49,178 nt of DNA from Lachnospiraceae bacterium UBA7076 (GCA_002493625.1 DKZK01000027.1:1-49178); one strand, 5' to 3'; numbered from the stretch's first letter, positions 17,257-25,714 are shown. Notes: generated from the letters alone by a model not told the origin. Made by a program: numbers and translations.

Positions 17257-17640
17257 TTAAACCGTAAGCTCAATCTGATTTCCCTCAATCGCCACAATAC
17301 AAGCTTCATAATACCCATCGCCGGTCGTTCTTGGTCCGCTGACAACTGTATATCCATCCTTCTTTAGCTGCTCCGTCAGCAAATCAACCCTTTCCTTACT
17401 CCCTACAGAAAATGCAATATGTATAAATCCCGTTCTGCCCAGCGGTTTTTCCAAATCATCCATCACCGGCTTATTCATAATCTCAAGCCTTGCTCCATCA
17501 TCAAATGTGAGAAAATATGATTTAAAATCTGTGGTCTTATTATGATACATGGTATTAGCAACAGCTCCCAGATACCGCTCAAAAAATTGCTTTACATTTT
17601 CCAAATCATTTACATACATTGCAACGTGCTCGATTTTCAT
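17257..17640 (-). CDS. VOC / glyoxalase family protein
   Basis: The protein has 127 residues. It is a two-module VOC fold starting MKIEHVAMYVNDLENVKQFF, with predicted metal ligands His4, Glu (LEIMN) and a second module from GFIHIAFSVG to EGNQIEL. It belongs to the lactoylglutathione lyase-like / dioxygenase superfamily. The start at 17640 lies one base from the stop of the upstream GNAT gene, with GAAGGGAG before it, so the two are cotranscribed. The substrate is unknown; detoxification is a fair guess. Confidence 0.88.
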   Translation of the reverse strand: MKIEHVAMYVNDLENVKQFFERYLGAVANTMYHNKTTDFKSYFLTFDDGARLEIMNKPVMDDLEKPLGRTGFIHIAFSVGSKERVDLLTEQLKKDGYTVVSGPRTTGDGYYEACIVAIEGNQIELTV

Positions 17641-17641
17641 A

Positions 17642-18118
17642 TCACGGTCTCCCTTCGTTACGCCATTCCATCTGATGATATTTTGAAGCTGCATCTTTAA
17701 AGCCTATGGATTGATATAATGTATATCCGGCTTCTGTGGACTTTAATTCAACAACGCTTAAGCTCATATTGACGGCATCCGCAAGCAGCATATCCATAGC
17801 CTTTTTTGCATATCCTTTGCAGCGGTGCTCCGGCTTCGTATATACATTTAATACCGTACCTGTTTTTCCATTTATAAAAGCAGGACTCATAGGCTTTTCA
17901 ACCACAAGCAGCCATGCGCATGCAACTATTTCCTGTTCTATCCTTACAACATATGAGAAAATATTATGATTAAGGTTTCCGGCAAAATAATCCGGCAGCT
18001 CTTTTTTAATGCATTCCAGCTCTTTCTCATCCAGCTTACCACGATCTTCCATTAAATATGCAAGTCTTAATTGTGTTAATTGTTCAATGTCGTACATTGC
18101 AGCTTTTTCTATAATCAT
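17642..18118 (-). CDS. GNAT family N-acetyltransferase
   Basis: The protein has 158 residues. The acetyl-CoA loop is VYTKPEHRCKGYAKKAMDML near residue 90, and the end (TEAGYTLYQSIGFKDA) is typical. The start at 18118 follows AGGGAG by ten bases; an upstream in-frame ATG at 18139 lies before that site. It forms an operon with the VOC gene. Confidence 0.86.
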   Translation of the reverse strand: MIIEKAAMYDIEQLTQLRLAYLMEDRGKLDEKELECIKKELPDYFAGNLNHNIFSYVVRIEQEIVACAWLLVVEKPMSPAFINGKTGTVLNVYTKPEHRCKGYAKKAMDMLLADAVNMSLSVVELKSTEAGYTLYQSIGFKDAASKYHQMEWRNEGRP

Positions 18119-18167
18119 ATCACATGTACTCCCTATCATTTTATACTATCTGAAATTTAACAGCATA

Positions 18168-18710
18168 CTAAGCTTCCCTTTGGATATTCGGAAACGAGTT
18201 AAACCATGCCCGTTCCTCAAAAGCTCGTTTTGGGGGTGAAATTGGTTCTGTCTCGGCAATACCGACAGGCAAAAAACATACCAGTTCAAAATCCTCAGGA
18301 ACATTTAAAATTTGAGCCATTTGATAACCGATTTTATCTTCGTCGGTAATGTGCCCTTCATACCAACAGCTCTGATAACCAAGTTCAACGATTGCAAGCA
18401 GCATATTTTCGATTGCAGCCGAATAGTCCTGAACTGCAAAGCATTTATCCCTGTATGCATTTACTCTCTGCGTTAAAACGCATATTATGGCAGGCGCCGT
18501 TTCTCCAACCGACGGATTAATAACTTTATGCAGTTTTTTCAATACGTCTTTATCATCTACCGCTATCAGGCTTGTTGTCTGCTTATTGCAGCCGGACGGA
18601 GCATTCAGACCCGCTTTCATTATTGTTATCAAATCTTCTCTGGGAACGGCATCCGGTTTATACTTACCTCTGTAACTATGCCGTTTGTTAATTATTTCTA
18701 TAATACTCAA
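18168..18710 (-). CDS. Nitroreductase family protein
   Basis: The protein has 180 residues with FMN-binding features: NKRHSYRGKY near the start, NAPSGCNKQTTSLIAV near 35, and a C-terminal LGYQSCWYEGHITDEDKIGYQ and FLPVGIAE. It is shorter than the other nitroreductase (16545-17141) and only distantly similar, so this is not a recent duplication. It resembles the branch annotated as nitroreductase-like or FMN reductase. The reaction is not predictable. Confidence 0.87.
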   Translation of the reverse strand: MSIIEIINKRHSYRGKYKPDAVPREDLITIMKAGLNAPSGCNKQTTSLIAVDDKDVLKKLHKVINPSVGETAPAIICVLTQRVNAYRDKCFAVQDYSAAIENMLLAIVELGYQSCWYEGHITDEDKIGYQMAQILNVPEDFELVCFLPVGIAETEPISPPKRAFEERAWFNSFPNIQREA

Positions 18711-18789
18711 TTTATTGCCTCCATAAGTTCTCCACTATTTTGCATTTTAATTAAAAATCCTTTTGTTAAAATAATAATGCAACACTGAT

Positions 18790-19332
18790 TTATTTCACAA
18801 TCCTCATATTAAAAATCCTGCTGAAAAACCTTCCAATATAAATACTAATCATTTCACGATACTCCTCAGGCTCCACAGCTCCGCCAATCCCCATAATGTC
18901 ATATGTCACAGTTGCCTCCTGTAATTTATAAGGCAAATCCAACAATCCGCATTTCTCATAAAAAGCATGTCTTCTGACACGCTGCTTGTAATTATCAGCC
19001 TCTTTATCCAGTGTTTCCAAAGCCAGAAAAATCCTGTTGCCACTGTATTTTGTTTTTAAAATATCAATTGCCTTTTCACCGTATCCTTTCCCCCGTTCTT
19101 CTTCCCTGATTGCAAAGTAAAAAATATATGCAAGCTCTTTATGTTTTATAACATAAACGATTCCAACCCATTTATCTTCATCATACAATGCCCAGAAATC
19201 AGCAACGGGAGATTTTGACCGAACCATTAACAACCAAAAGGGAGCTCTTTCACTTAACGGAAAGGAGTGTTTGTACAACTTTCTTATATCACGATATATA
19301 TCCATCTTCTTTGATACCATAATCAGCTTCAT
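18790..19332 (-). CDS. GNAT family N-acetyltransferase
   Basis: The protein has 180 residues. It contains the acetyl-CoA loop REEERGKGYGEKAIDILK (about 85-102) and the C-terminal HAFYEKCGLLDLPYKL. The N-terminal LYKHSFPLSERAPFW is typical of a Firmicute GNAT subgroup that acts on unknown small molecules. AGGAG precedes the ATG. It is one of several GNAT genes in 14.8-19.4 kb. Confidence 0.86.
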   Translation of the reverse strand: MKLIMVSKKMDIYRDIRKLYKHSFPLSERAPFWLLMVRSKSPVADFWALYDEDKWVGIVYVIKHKELAYIFYFAIREEERGKGYGEKAIDILKTKYSGNRIFLALETLDKEADNYKQRVRRHAFYEKCGLLDLPYKLQEATVTYDIMGIGGAVEPEEYREMISIYIGRFFSRIFNMRIVK

Positions 19333-19410
19333 ATTTTTTCTCCTTACTGCTTCCTTATATTGATAGTGTAGCTCATCAAAAATATCAACATAAAAAACGC
19401 TGTAACCTTT

Positions 19411-19785
19411 CTATTTCATAAGATTATTTTCCTTATCAAAAAAGGCTTTTTCCAACTTATCGTATTCTTCATCTGAGCAGACCTCTTTGCATTTTTTCTG
19501 ATATGCTTTGGAACGCTCCAGCATATCATTTATCTTTTTACATGGAAATTCTCCACACTGATTACATTTCTCCACATGATGCTCCCCGATACATTCTACC
19601 AGATGATATGTACACTGTTTATGGGAGGAACAGCCCTCACATTTAATTTCTTCGTTCGATATAATGTGGTCTCTCCAGCCTACCCGATACCATAACAAAG
19701 CCACCTTTGACAGGTCCTCATTACTATGAGCATTATACCGCGGACATTCCATGCAGTTATCTCCGCATAATGTAATTTTTTCCAT
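19411..19785 (-). CDS. DUF3795 cysteine-rich protein
   Basis: The protein has 124 residues. Start at 19785 is chosen since AAGGAG lies nine bases upstream. The cysteine pattern (CGDNCMECPRY, CEGCSSHKQC, C...HVEKCNQCGEFPC) matches DUF3795, a small Cys-rich family likely to bind zinc or an Fe-S cluster. There is no known activity. A second DUF3795 gene follows upstream at 19928-20302; they share the pattern but little else, suggesting an old duplication. Confidence 0.8.
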   Translation of the reverse strand: MEKITLCGDNCMECPRYNAHSNEDLSKVALLWYRVGWRDHIISNEEIKCEGCSSHKQCTYHLVECIGEHHVEKCNQCGEFPCKKINDMLERSKAYQKKCKEVCSDEEYDKLEKAFFDKENNLMK

Positions 19786-19927
19786 GCAAGCAAGCTCCTT
19801 TCCGCATTTTCTATTCATTAATTTGCTGTCCAATCAAAAACAGACACAATCTCTGCTTTCATCCTATTTTGTGATATATGGCTCAAATATGGAAATAAAA
19901 TGTTCCAAACCCTTAAGAACATAAATA

Positions 19928-20302
19928 TTATCGCCTGCCCTCTTTAATGAACATGATTAGCTTTTCTACATCATCAAATTCGTCATAGTCGCCGACAATA
20001 CCTTCACGGTGATATACAATACCATTTTTCTCATTACGTTCCAGACAATCTAACAGCATTTCCTCCCCATATCTTTTAACAAACAAAGTAAACGCATACG
20101 GTTTGATTTTGGATAGCAGCCCTTTTCTGCAATCCTCCTTGCAAGCATAACAATGGTCGTGACATTTTTCTATGGAACATTTCCGATTTTCACACCAGTC
20201 TTTATCAGGGCATTCCCCTGAATTACATCCGTGACAGCTTGTATTTTCAGAACACAGGCAGCAGGCAAGTCCGCATCTTGCAATTCCCAATTCCCTTTTC
20301 AT
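19928..20302 (-). CDS. DUF3795-like cysteine-rich protein
   Basis: The protein has 124 residues and fourteen or so cysteines, mostly in the first 65 (CGLACCLCSENTSCHGC, CPDKDWCENRKCSIEKCHDHC). The second half is helical. It is similar in design to the gene at 19411-19785. Metal or Fe-S binding is an inference from the Cys spacing. GAGG lies before the ATG. Confidence 0.78.
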   Translation of the reverse strand: MKRELGIARCGLACCLCSENTSCHGCNSGECPDKDWCENRKCSIEKCHDHCYACKEDCRKGLLSKIKPYAFTLFVKRYGEEMLLDCLERNEKNGIVYHREGIVGDYDEFDDVEKLIMFIKEGRR

Positions 20303-20335
20303 TCAAAACCTCCTCAAGTATCGTTTTCCATTATA

Positions 20336-20484
20336 TTACATAGGTGTTCCTACCTCAATCAGATTTCCGTTAAAATCATATTGCCATCATTGTCAAGCAC
20401 CGTGTCAAGACCAAACAGGTCATGATAAAATTGTTTTGATTTTTCAATATCTTTCACAACAATTAAAATGTTCTTTAATTTCAT
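20336..20484 (-). pseudogene. VOC / glyoxalase gene with internal deletion
   Basis: An ATG at 20484 opens MKLKNILIVVKDIEKSKQFY, a VOC N-terminus, to NDGNMILTEI and a stop. In another frame the sequence continues as DFNGNLIEVGTPM and TAA at 20336, the classic VOC C-terminus. About 70 residues between are missing. A real VOC gene lost its middle here. Confidence 0.75.
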
Positions 20485-20699
20485 TTTCAGTATCCCTCCG
20501 AATTCCTGACTATAAGTTTACGCTTTTTTAGGAAAATATGCAAATGCAGGATACTGCACTCTGAAATTCTATACGAAAGAAGGAATATTGCCGTCTGAAC
20601 AGACCAAAGAAAATATGACACAACAATACAACCGGCATTCGCCATTCTGATATATCAGACTTTCCTAATCTGTTATATCAGAACGACAAATACATTTTA
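20485..20699. other. Intergenic with a strong hairpin
   Basis: No gene is seen. The stretch holds the hairpin at 20645-20683 just downstream of the HD-GYP operon. Confidence 0.5.
20645..20683 (-). terminator. Hairpin at the end of the FapA/HD-GYP operon
   Basis: Arms TTCTGATATATCAGA and TCTGTTATATCAGAA form a 15-bp stem with one mismatch around a nine-base loop. It lies 17 bases past the HD-GYP stop. There is no long U-tract on the minus strand, so it may protect the mRNA end or act as a weak terminator. Confidence 0.5.
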
Positions 20700-21572
20700 T
20701 TAATCATCACTGTATTCTTTAATAATTTTTTCAAATTCACTTCTCACCTCAGTAAATGCATTTAATAATTTTGAGGAAAAGGAACCGCTTTTGCCATTCA
20801 TTATTATCTGATATGCTTTCTCCGTTTCATATGCTGCCTTGTAAACACGTTTTGAGGTTAAAGCGTCATATACGTCAACAAGGGAAACAATTTGTGCAGC
20901 AATACTGATATCTTCGCCTTTTAAACCATCAGGATAACCCTTTCCGTCATATTTTTCATGATGATGCCTTGCTATATCATATGCATACTGGCAAAGCTCT
21001 TTATTATCCAAGTGAAGGGTTTTTTCTATAATTTCCGCGCCTTTCGTCGTATGAGACTTTATAACTTCGAACTCATCCTCCGTTAATTTTCCTGCTTTTA
21101 ATATAATATTATCAGGTATAACAATTTTTCCTATATCATGCATTGAGGATGCCCATCCGATAATTTCTATCTTTTCCTCAGTAAGCTCATATTCGGGGTA
21201 CAGCTTCATTACACAGGTTCCAAGACAGACAGATAACTTGCGGAATCTTTTAATGTGCTGTTCTGATTCTAAATTTCTAAATTCCACAATATTACTTAAG
21301 GCATCAATAATCACTTCATTCATATGCTTTTGCTTTTCCGTCATCAGCTTTAAAGCAGCATTTTGTTCTTTGAGCTTTTCGGTTTGATTCTTAACCATTA
21401 ATTCAAGCTGACCCTTATATCGGAACATTTTAATCATATTATCTACCAATAATTTTACTGCATCAGCAGAAAACGGTTTTTTAATATAGCTTACAATTCC
21501 ACAGTCATAACCTTTCCTTTCATATTCCACTGTCCCATCCCCGGTAATCATTATAAAAGGTATCCTGTTCAT
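20700..21572 (-). CDS. HD-GYP domain part of a split response regulator
   Basis: The frame gives 290 residues. The first 40 (MNRIPFIMITGDGTVEYERK; VSYIKKPFSADAV) are the second half of a receiver domain; a coiled-coil linker follows (residues 50-85), then an HD-GYP domain: SSMHDIGKIVIPD near 140, HHHEKYDGKGYPDGL near 200, DVYDALTSKR near 228. The ATG overlaps the TGA of the preceding frame (TGATG). As read, the receiver is split; a -1 shift at the A-run would join the two frames exactly. It is the last gene of the FapA operon. Confidence 0.82.
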   Translation of the reverse strand: MNRIPFIMITGDGTVEYERKGYDCGIVSYIKKPFSADAVKLLVDNMIKMFRYKGQLELMVKNQTEKLKEQNAALKLMTEKQKHMNEVIIDALSNIVEFRNLESEQHIKRFRKLSVCLGTCVMKLYPEYELTEEKIEIIGWASSMHDIGKIVIPDNIILKAGKLTEDEFEVIKSHTTKGAEIIEKTLHLDNKELCQYAYDIARHHHEKYDGKGYPDGLKGEDISIAAQIVSLVDVYDALTSKRVYKAAYETEKAYQIIMNGKSGSFSSKLLNAFTEVRSEFEKIIKEYSDD

Positions 21573-21796
21573 CAGTTTTTTTCATTTAAATGTTTTAAAA
21601 CTTTAAAATTATCTTTTGCAGGTATCATAATATTCAAAATAACAACCGCAATAGATGTTGCATGCTCACGAAGTAACTTAAGCCCTTCTTTCTCATTTAA
21701 AGCCTCCAGAACCTTATATTTACCTTTAAAAATTTCAGCGAGCCTTGCACGTGTCGCTTCATCCTCTTCAAAAATCAGAATTGTATTACAAGCCAT
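21572..21796 (-). CDS. N-terminal half of the split receiver domain
   Basis: 74 residues: MACNTILIFEEDEATRARL, then VVILNIMIPAKDNFKVLKHL, then stop. It has the acidic pocket (EED), but the phospho-acceptor Asp is Asn in ILNIMIP, so even the joined protein would be a pseudo-receiver. The stop TGA follows a run of seven A; codons GAA AAA AAC TGA carry the slippery heptamer A AAA AAC in the correct phase for a -1 shift into the HD-GYP frame. The FapA gene ends 26 bases upstream. Confidence 0.75.
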   Translation of the reverse strand: MACNTILIFEEDEATRARLAEIFKGKYKVLEALNEKEGLKLLREHATSIAVVILNIMIPAKDNFKVLKHLNEKN

Positions 21797-21822
21797 ATTT
21801 TATTTATACCTCCTTATCAAAT

Positions 21823-23889
21823 TTATAACCTTACCATTACAATACCCTTATTTTTAAGTTTAAATATTATCCTTGCCATATGTCTTGGAAGCATATATTT
21901 TATTGTGTTAATTTCAATTATACTACCCTCGTATGCATTTCCTCTGACAACTACAGTTACCATTTCCTGTTCTGTTGCATTTGTAAGTCTGGATACATCT
22001 GCATCTAAATCTGCCAGCTCCTGATCCTTTGTAACAATTGCGGCATTCAGTTTTTTTACCAGCTCAGCAGCCTGTTCTTTATCAGGAGGAAGCTTCTTTA
22101 AAATTCTGTTCCACTGCTCCTCCAGCATGGATAATTCATCTAAAATACGTTCTCTTTTATCCTCAAACATCTCCTGTTTCTTATTATAAAGAGCTGTTCT
22201 TCCCACTTCCACATGTGTTTTTATATTTGAGCTGTTTCCCAGATTATAGGTATCCACTCCTTTTACTGCGCAAATCTTTCCGCCAAGCAACATCCCCTTG
22301 CTGCCGGATACAATAACCTTCCCCATGGTACTGATATTACTTTTCATAATATAATTTGCCTTTACATTGCCGCCTGCAAAAATATTTGCCGATTCAAAAA
22401 AGCTGCCGGAAACCTCGCCCTGCGCTTCAATAAAACAATCATTTTTAGAGCAGCTTCCTTTTTTTATCATAACATTACCACCGGCAATTAATCTGCCCAT
22501 CTCAACATTATGCTCGACAATTATATCCCCGGTAGCCTCGATATATCCGCCTGAGTAAACACTGCCAATCACATATACGGACCCGTCAACCTCCAGTTTT
22601 CCGGTTACAGCTGTAACATCTTCACGTACAATAATCATATTGGAAATGAAAATTTTGCCGTTTACATACTCAAATTTACCATTCATTTTGGAACGATATG
22701 TTACACCGTCCTTGTCAATGTAAAAGCCCTGTCCCTTTAACTGTTTTTTTTCAGCTCCATTGCTGGCATGAAGTACTTCTCCAAAAATATTATGTCCGTC
22801 TGTTCCCTTGCTGGCAGGGTGATATACTGCAATTTTTTCTCCCTCGTCTACCATTTCAAATGCTTCAATATTTACATAATCCACTCCTCCATCCGGAAGC
22901 GGTGCAGGAATACGCGGCATATCAAGACGCACAAAAAACTCATACCATCCGCTCTTTCCCTCCTTAGCAGGAATCCCCTCGGCAATCAGTATCTTTTCAT
23001 TCATCCGTCTTTTATTAATCAAATCGGAAATGGCTTCTTTTTTTATTCCGGTAACTATGCCTCTTGATTCCAATGCCTCATAAATATCTTCTTCTTTTAC
23101 TATATTTCCAGGAATCCACGGAATGAATGCAAAAGCCTTAATTCCATCATTTTCAACAAAAATACTAAATTCTTTTTTTGTCATATCCTGAATATCCAGA
23201 TCAGAACGCTTTGCACCGGAGTGCTTCGTCATCTTTTCTTTAATTAATTTTTCGCGTTTTTCCTGCATATCCGTACTTGAAAATATCAGCTTTGCATACG
23301 GCGTAACATCCAGTCCCGCTTCCAGTCCAAGACGTATTTCCTTCATCTGCCAATGACTAAATAAAATATTGGTATAAAGGGATACCTTTAATTTCTTCTC
23401 TAATCCTAATCGGATTTCCCTCATCTGCATCCAGTTATATTGAGAATCTGCATATATTGCAACATCTAAATTTTCGTACAAACCAATTCTGATTTCATAA
23501 ATCTGCTGCATATACATATCATCTGTAAGCCATTTATCAATATCAAGCTCATCTTCCAGAGCAAGTCTGATTTGCTCCAGCTCATCACCTGTAAATCCAC
23601 GATTCAAATAATTGGTAAGATCCTTGGATGAGTACAACGCCAGACGAATCTGTTTCATGGTTTCATAATTATAGGAAGGATCTGCATATATGGAAACGTC
23701 TACTTTATCTTTAATTCCCATACGAATCTGTTCCATCTGCATCCAGTTATAGTCCGGATCTGAATATAGTGATACATCCAGTCCCTCTTCCCTGCCGCGA
23801 AAAATTTCCTGACGCTGTTCTTTTACATATTTTGAATTTTCCACTACAGCAGCTTCTGCACCGGAGGATGGAGTTGTCTTTTCGTACAT
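21823..23889 (-). CDS. FapA (DUF342) protein with N-terminal 26-residue repeats
   Basis: The protein has 688 residues. Residues about 25-220 are about seven degenerate tandem repeats of some 26 residues with the core QIRLGLE..LDVS.YADP.YNW. The rest is the FapA/DUF342 polymer-forming beta-helix domain (for example VDGSVYVIGSVYSGGYIEA, VEMGRLIAGGNVMIKKGSC), followed by a coiled coil near 590-640. FapA proteins are predicted scaffolds linked to envelope or flagellar assembly, but the repeats are the unusual part. It starts an operon with the split receiver/HD-GYP gene, suggesting that cyclic-dinucleotide signalling and the scaffold work together. Confidence 0.88.
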   Translation of the reverse strand: MYEKTTPSSGAEAAVVENSKYVKEQRQEIFRGREEGLDVSLYSDPDYNWMQMEQIRMGIKDKVDVSIYADPSYNYETMKQIRLALYSSKDLTNYLNRGFTGDELEQIRLALEDELDIDKWLTDDMYMQQIYEIRIGLYENLDVAIYADSQYNWMQMREIRLGLEKKLKVSLYTNILFSHWQMKEIRLGLEAGLDVTPYAKLIFSSTDMQEKREKLIKEKMTKHSGAKRSDLDIQDMTKKEFSIFVENDGIKAFAFIPWIPGNIVKEEDIYEALESRGIVTGIKKEAISDLINKRRMNEKILIAEGIPAKEGKSGWYEFFVRLDMPRIPAPLPDGGVDYVNIEAFEMVDEGEKIAVYHPASKGTDGHNIFGEVLHASNGAEKKQLKGQGFYIDKDGVTYRSKMNGKFEYVNGKIFISNMIIVREDVTAVTGKLEVDGSVYVIGSVYSGGYIEATGDIIVEHNVEMGRLIAGGNVMIKKGSCSKNDCFIEAQGEVSGSFFESANIFAGGNVKANYIMKSNISTMGKVIVSGSKGMLLGGKICAVKGVDTYNLGNSSNIKTHVEVGRTALYNKKQEMFEDKRERILDELSMLEEQWNRILKKLPPDKEQAAELVKKLNAAIVTKDQELADLDADVSRLTNATEQEMVTVVVRGNAYEGSIIEINTIKYMLPRHMARIIFKLKNKGIVMVRL

Positions 23890-23971
23890 ATTAACACCAT
23901 TCTTTCATAAATATAGTCCATAAAATTATAGCATAAATTTTATGTAAAATCACTATTATTCAGTTATTTTT

Positions 23972-24502
23972 TTAATCTTCTTGCGAAAACTTAATTACCG
24001 GTTCCAGATATTTCTTATCCGTCCAGTCACATTTTTGTCCAACGGCGCTCATTAATGCACGCTCCCATATCTCATAGGTTGAGGGATCCTTTTTACCTAC
24101 TGCCTTTTGCAGCATCTTACATAAGGTTCTATCCTTAAATGTCATAGCATCCTCATTCCATGCGCCACGACAATAAACCAAAGGAACGTTTCTAAGTCCA
24201 TCCTTAAAATGAAGCTTTTTAATCTGTTCAATTGCCTCTACATCATAAGGAGATGCACCCACACAAAATACCAGAATTTTTTTGTTCGTCAGTTTATCCA
24301 TATTTTTTTTCAAAAATGAAAGTCCGGCAATTCCTGACGCATAAACGCCTCCGCCAAGAATTATAGTCTCATATCCGGATACCTGCCTGACATTTGCAGC
24401 TTTTGTCTCCATCAAATCAAACCCTGTTTCTTCCTGCAGCCACTGGGCATACTTTTTAGTCGCGCCATATTTTGACTGATATAATATAATTCCCTTACTC
24501 AT
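23972..24502 (-). CDS. Flavodoxin domain protein
   Basis: The protein has 176 residues and an FMN-binding loop at the start (IILYQSKYGATKKYAQWL) and the 50s/90s-type loops (ILGGGVYASGIAG; FCVGASPYD). It fits the flavodoxin_5 family, related to HemG-type protoporphyrinogen oxidase, but heme synthesis cannot be claimed. Its start overlaps the stop of the MarR gene by ATGA, so both are made from one transcript under the operator at 24997-25035. Confidence 0.88.
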   Translation of the reverse strand: MSKGIILYQSKYGATKKYAQWLQEETGFDLMETKAANVRQVSGYETIILGGGVYASGIAGLSFLKKNMDKLTNKKILVFCVGASPYDVEAIEQIKKLHFKDGLRNVPLVYCRGAWNEDAMTFKDRTLCKMLQKAVGKKDPSTYEIWERALMSAVGQKCDWTDKKYLEPVIKFSQED

Positions 24503-24984
24503 AACATTCCTCCCTGTATGCCTTTTAAATTATTTTCAATCTGAATAATAGTCTGAATCGTGGTCTGCTGTTGTTCCTTTGACACCCCTTCAAACATCTG
24601 ATCCAGAACCCGACTTGTCAGTTCCTCATTTTTATTACAAAATGTTCTGCAATAATCTGTCAGCTTAATTCTCTGTTTTCTCCTATCCCCGGTATCAGTA
24701 TAAATACTGACAAAACCCTTCTTCTCCAGTTTTAGAAGAATCTGCTTCACATTTTGGTGAGAGCTGCCTAATATTTCTGCAAGCTCATTGATAGTCGGAT
24801 TTTCCTTACACAGATTAATACAGATAATTGCAAAAAATTGTTTCCAGCTGATTTCTTTCATAACTTTATCTGCCATAGCCTGAAAGCGGTTATCAAAAGC
24901 GCTTAACAAGCCTAACAAGAAATATGATAACTCAATGCCGGTAAAGTCAATTTTTTCATTATTTATTACATCTTTTAAATTCAT
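24499..24984 (-). CDS. MarR family transcriptional regulator
   Basis: The protein has 161 residues from the ATG at 24984 (GGAGG just upstream). The winged helix is at about 50-115: PTINELAEILGSSHQNVKQI and the wing DTGDRRKQRIKLT. It is coupled by start/stop overlap to the flavodoxin gene and probably regulates both. A perfectly placed inverted repeat lies in the promoter region. MarR proteins often answer to phenolics or redox change; a redox role fits the flavodoxin partner but is inferred. Confidence 0.88.
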   Translation of the reverse strand: MNLKDVINNEKIDFTGIELSYFLLGLLSAFDNRFQAMADKVMKEISWKQFFAIICINLCKENPTINELAEILGSSHQNVKQILLKLEKKGFVSIYTDTGDRRKQRIKLTDYCRTFCNKNEELTSRVLDQMFEGVSKEQQQTTIQTIIQIENNLKGIQGGML

Positions 24985-24996
24985 ACGTCCTCCATT

Positions 24997-25035
24997 ATGT
25001 AATATATTACTTTTACGCAAGGTAACATATTACAT
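24997..25035 (-). promoter_or_regulatory. Candidate MarR operator
   Basis: Two near-palindromes ATGTAATATATTAC (24997-25010) and GTAACATATTACAT (25022-25035) form 14-base arms with one mismatch across an 11-base spacer. They sit 13-51 bases upstream of the MarR start, where a promoter should be. This size and symmetry suit a MarR dimer or pair of dimers. Confidence 0.65.
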
Positions 25036-25054
25036 TTATTTTGTCAATAATAAT

Positions 25055-25090
25055 AGTGGCATTTGAGATAAGTTATCGTAAAATGCCACT
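25055..25090 (-). terminator. Terminator after the defence block
   Basis: AGTGGCATTT and AAATGCCACT form a 10-bp stem with a 16-base loop directly after the stop of the unknown gene at 25092. On the minus strand a TA-rich tail follows. It ends the 25.1-29.7 kb block. Confidence 0.6.
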
Positions 25091-25091
25091 G

Positions 25092-25670
25092 TTATAATTT
25101 ATCATTTTTTCTACCATATCCTAAGCATTGCTTATATAATCTGTACCCTGCGTAGTCATGAAACTTATAACAACTCCCCCGGTAAAATTCATTCCAATAA
25201 CTCATCATTCTGGAATAGGAATATCGAAACATATAAGCGTTATTTGCACAAAATATCTGAAACAATGTATTATCTCTTGTTTCCATATATTCGTAAATAT
25301 CATTGATAATTTCTGCTACATATTCTGAAGATAATTTTAATATATATGGCATACACCACTGAGGATAATTTTCCGTTAATATTTTTCTTAAATGTCTTTG
25401 CCTGACATATCCGTCAAAGCTTCTGGTAAAAATACAACTGTATATGATTTTTTCTTCCACAGCTTCCAGCTCGTTATATATCTTTTCATCATCCATAAAA
25501 TATATCCTGTAAGGAAAACTTACTGTACTGCCATCTAATAATAGGTACTGTTCATTCGTAGAATTATCAGAAACACCATGGGGTATATTATTGTATATTT
25601 TTAAACTCATTCTGCCTTGTACATTATGGACGTAATCTTGTAATTTATATGGAAAGCCCGATTCAAACAC
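25092..25670 (-). CDS. Unknown protein of the defence-like block
   Basis: The protein has 192 residues if the GTG at 25670 is the start. GTG is chosen because GGAGGTGAT lies five bases upstream, and nothing supports the longer ATG frame. It is soluble and rich in Tyr, Arg and Asn, with helices from about 75 onwards and basic C-terminal tail (GYRLYKQCLGYGRKNDKL). No motif or family is recognised. It lies 45 bases after the MazG-like gene and ahead of the terminator, so it is probably the last gene of this block. Confidence 0.65.
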   Translation of the reverse strand: MFESGFPYKLQDYVHNVQGRMSLKIYNNIPHGVSDNSTNEQYLLLDGSTVSFPYRIYFMDDEKIYNELEAVEEKIIYSCIFTRSFDGYVRQRHLRKILTENYPQWCMPYILKLSSEYVAEIINDIYEYMETRDNTLFQIFCANNAYMFRYSYSRMMSYWNEFYRGSCYKFHDYAGYRLYKQCLGYGRKNDKL

Positions 25671-25714
25671 GATATCACCTCCATTATGCTGGTAACATAT
25701 GACCCTTAAATAAA

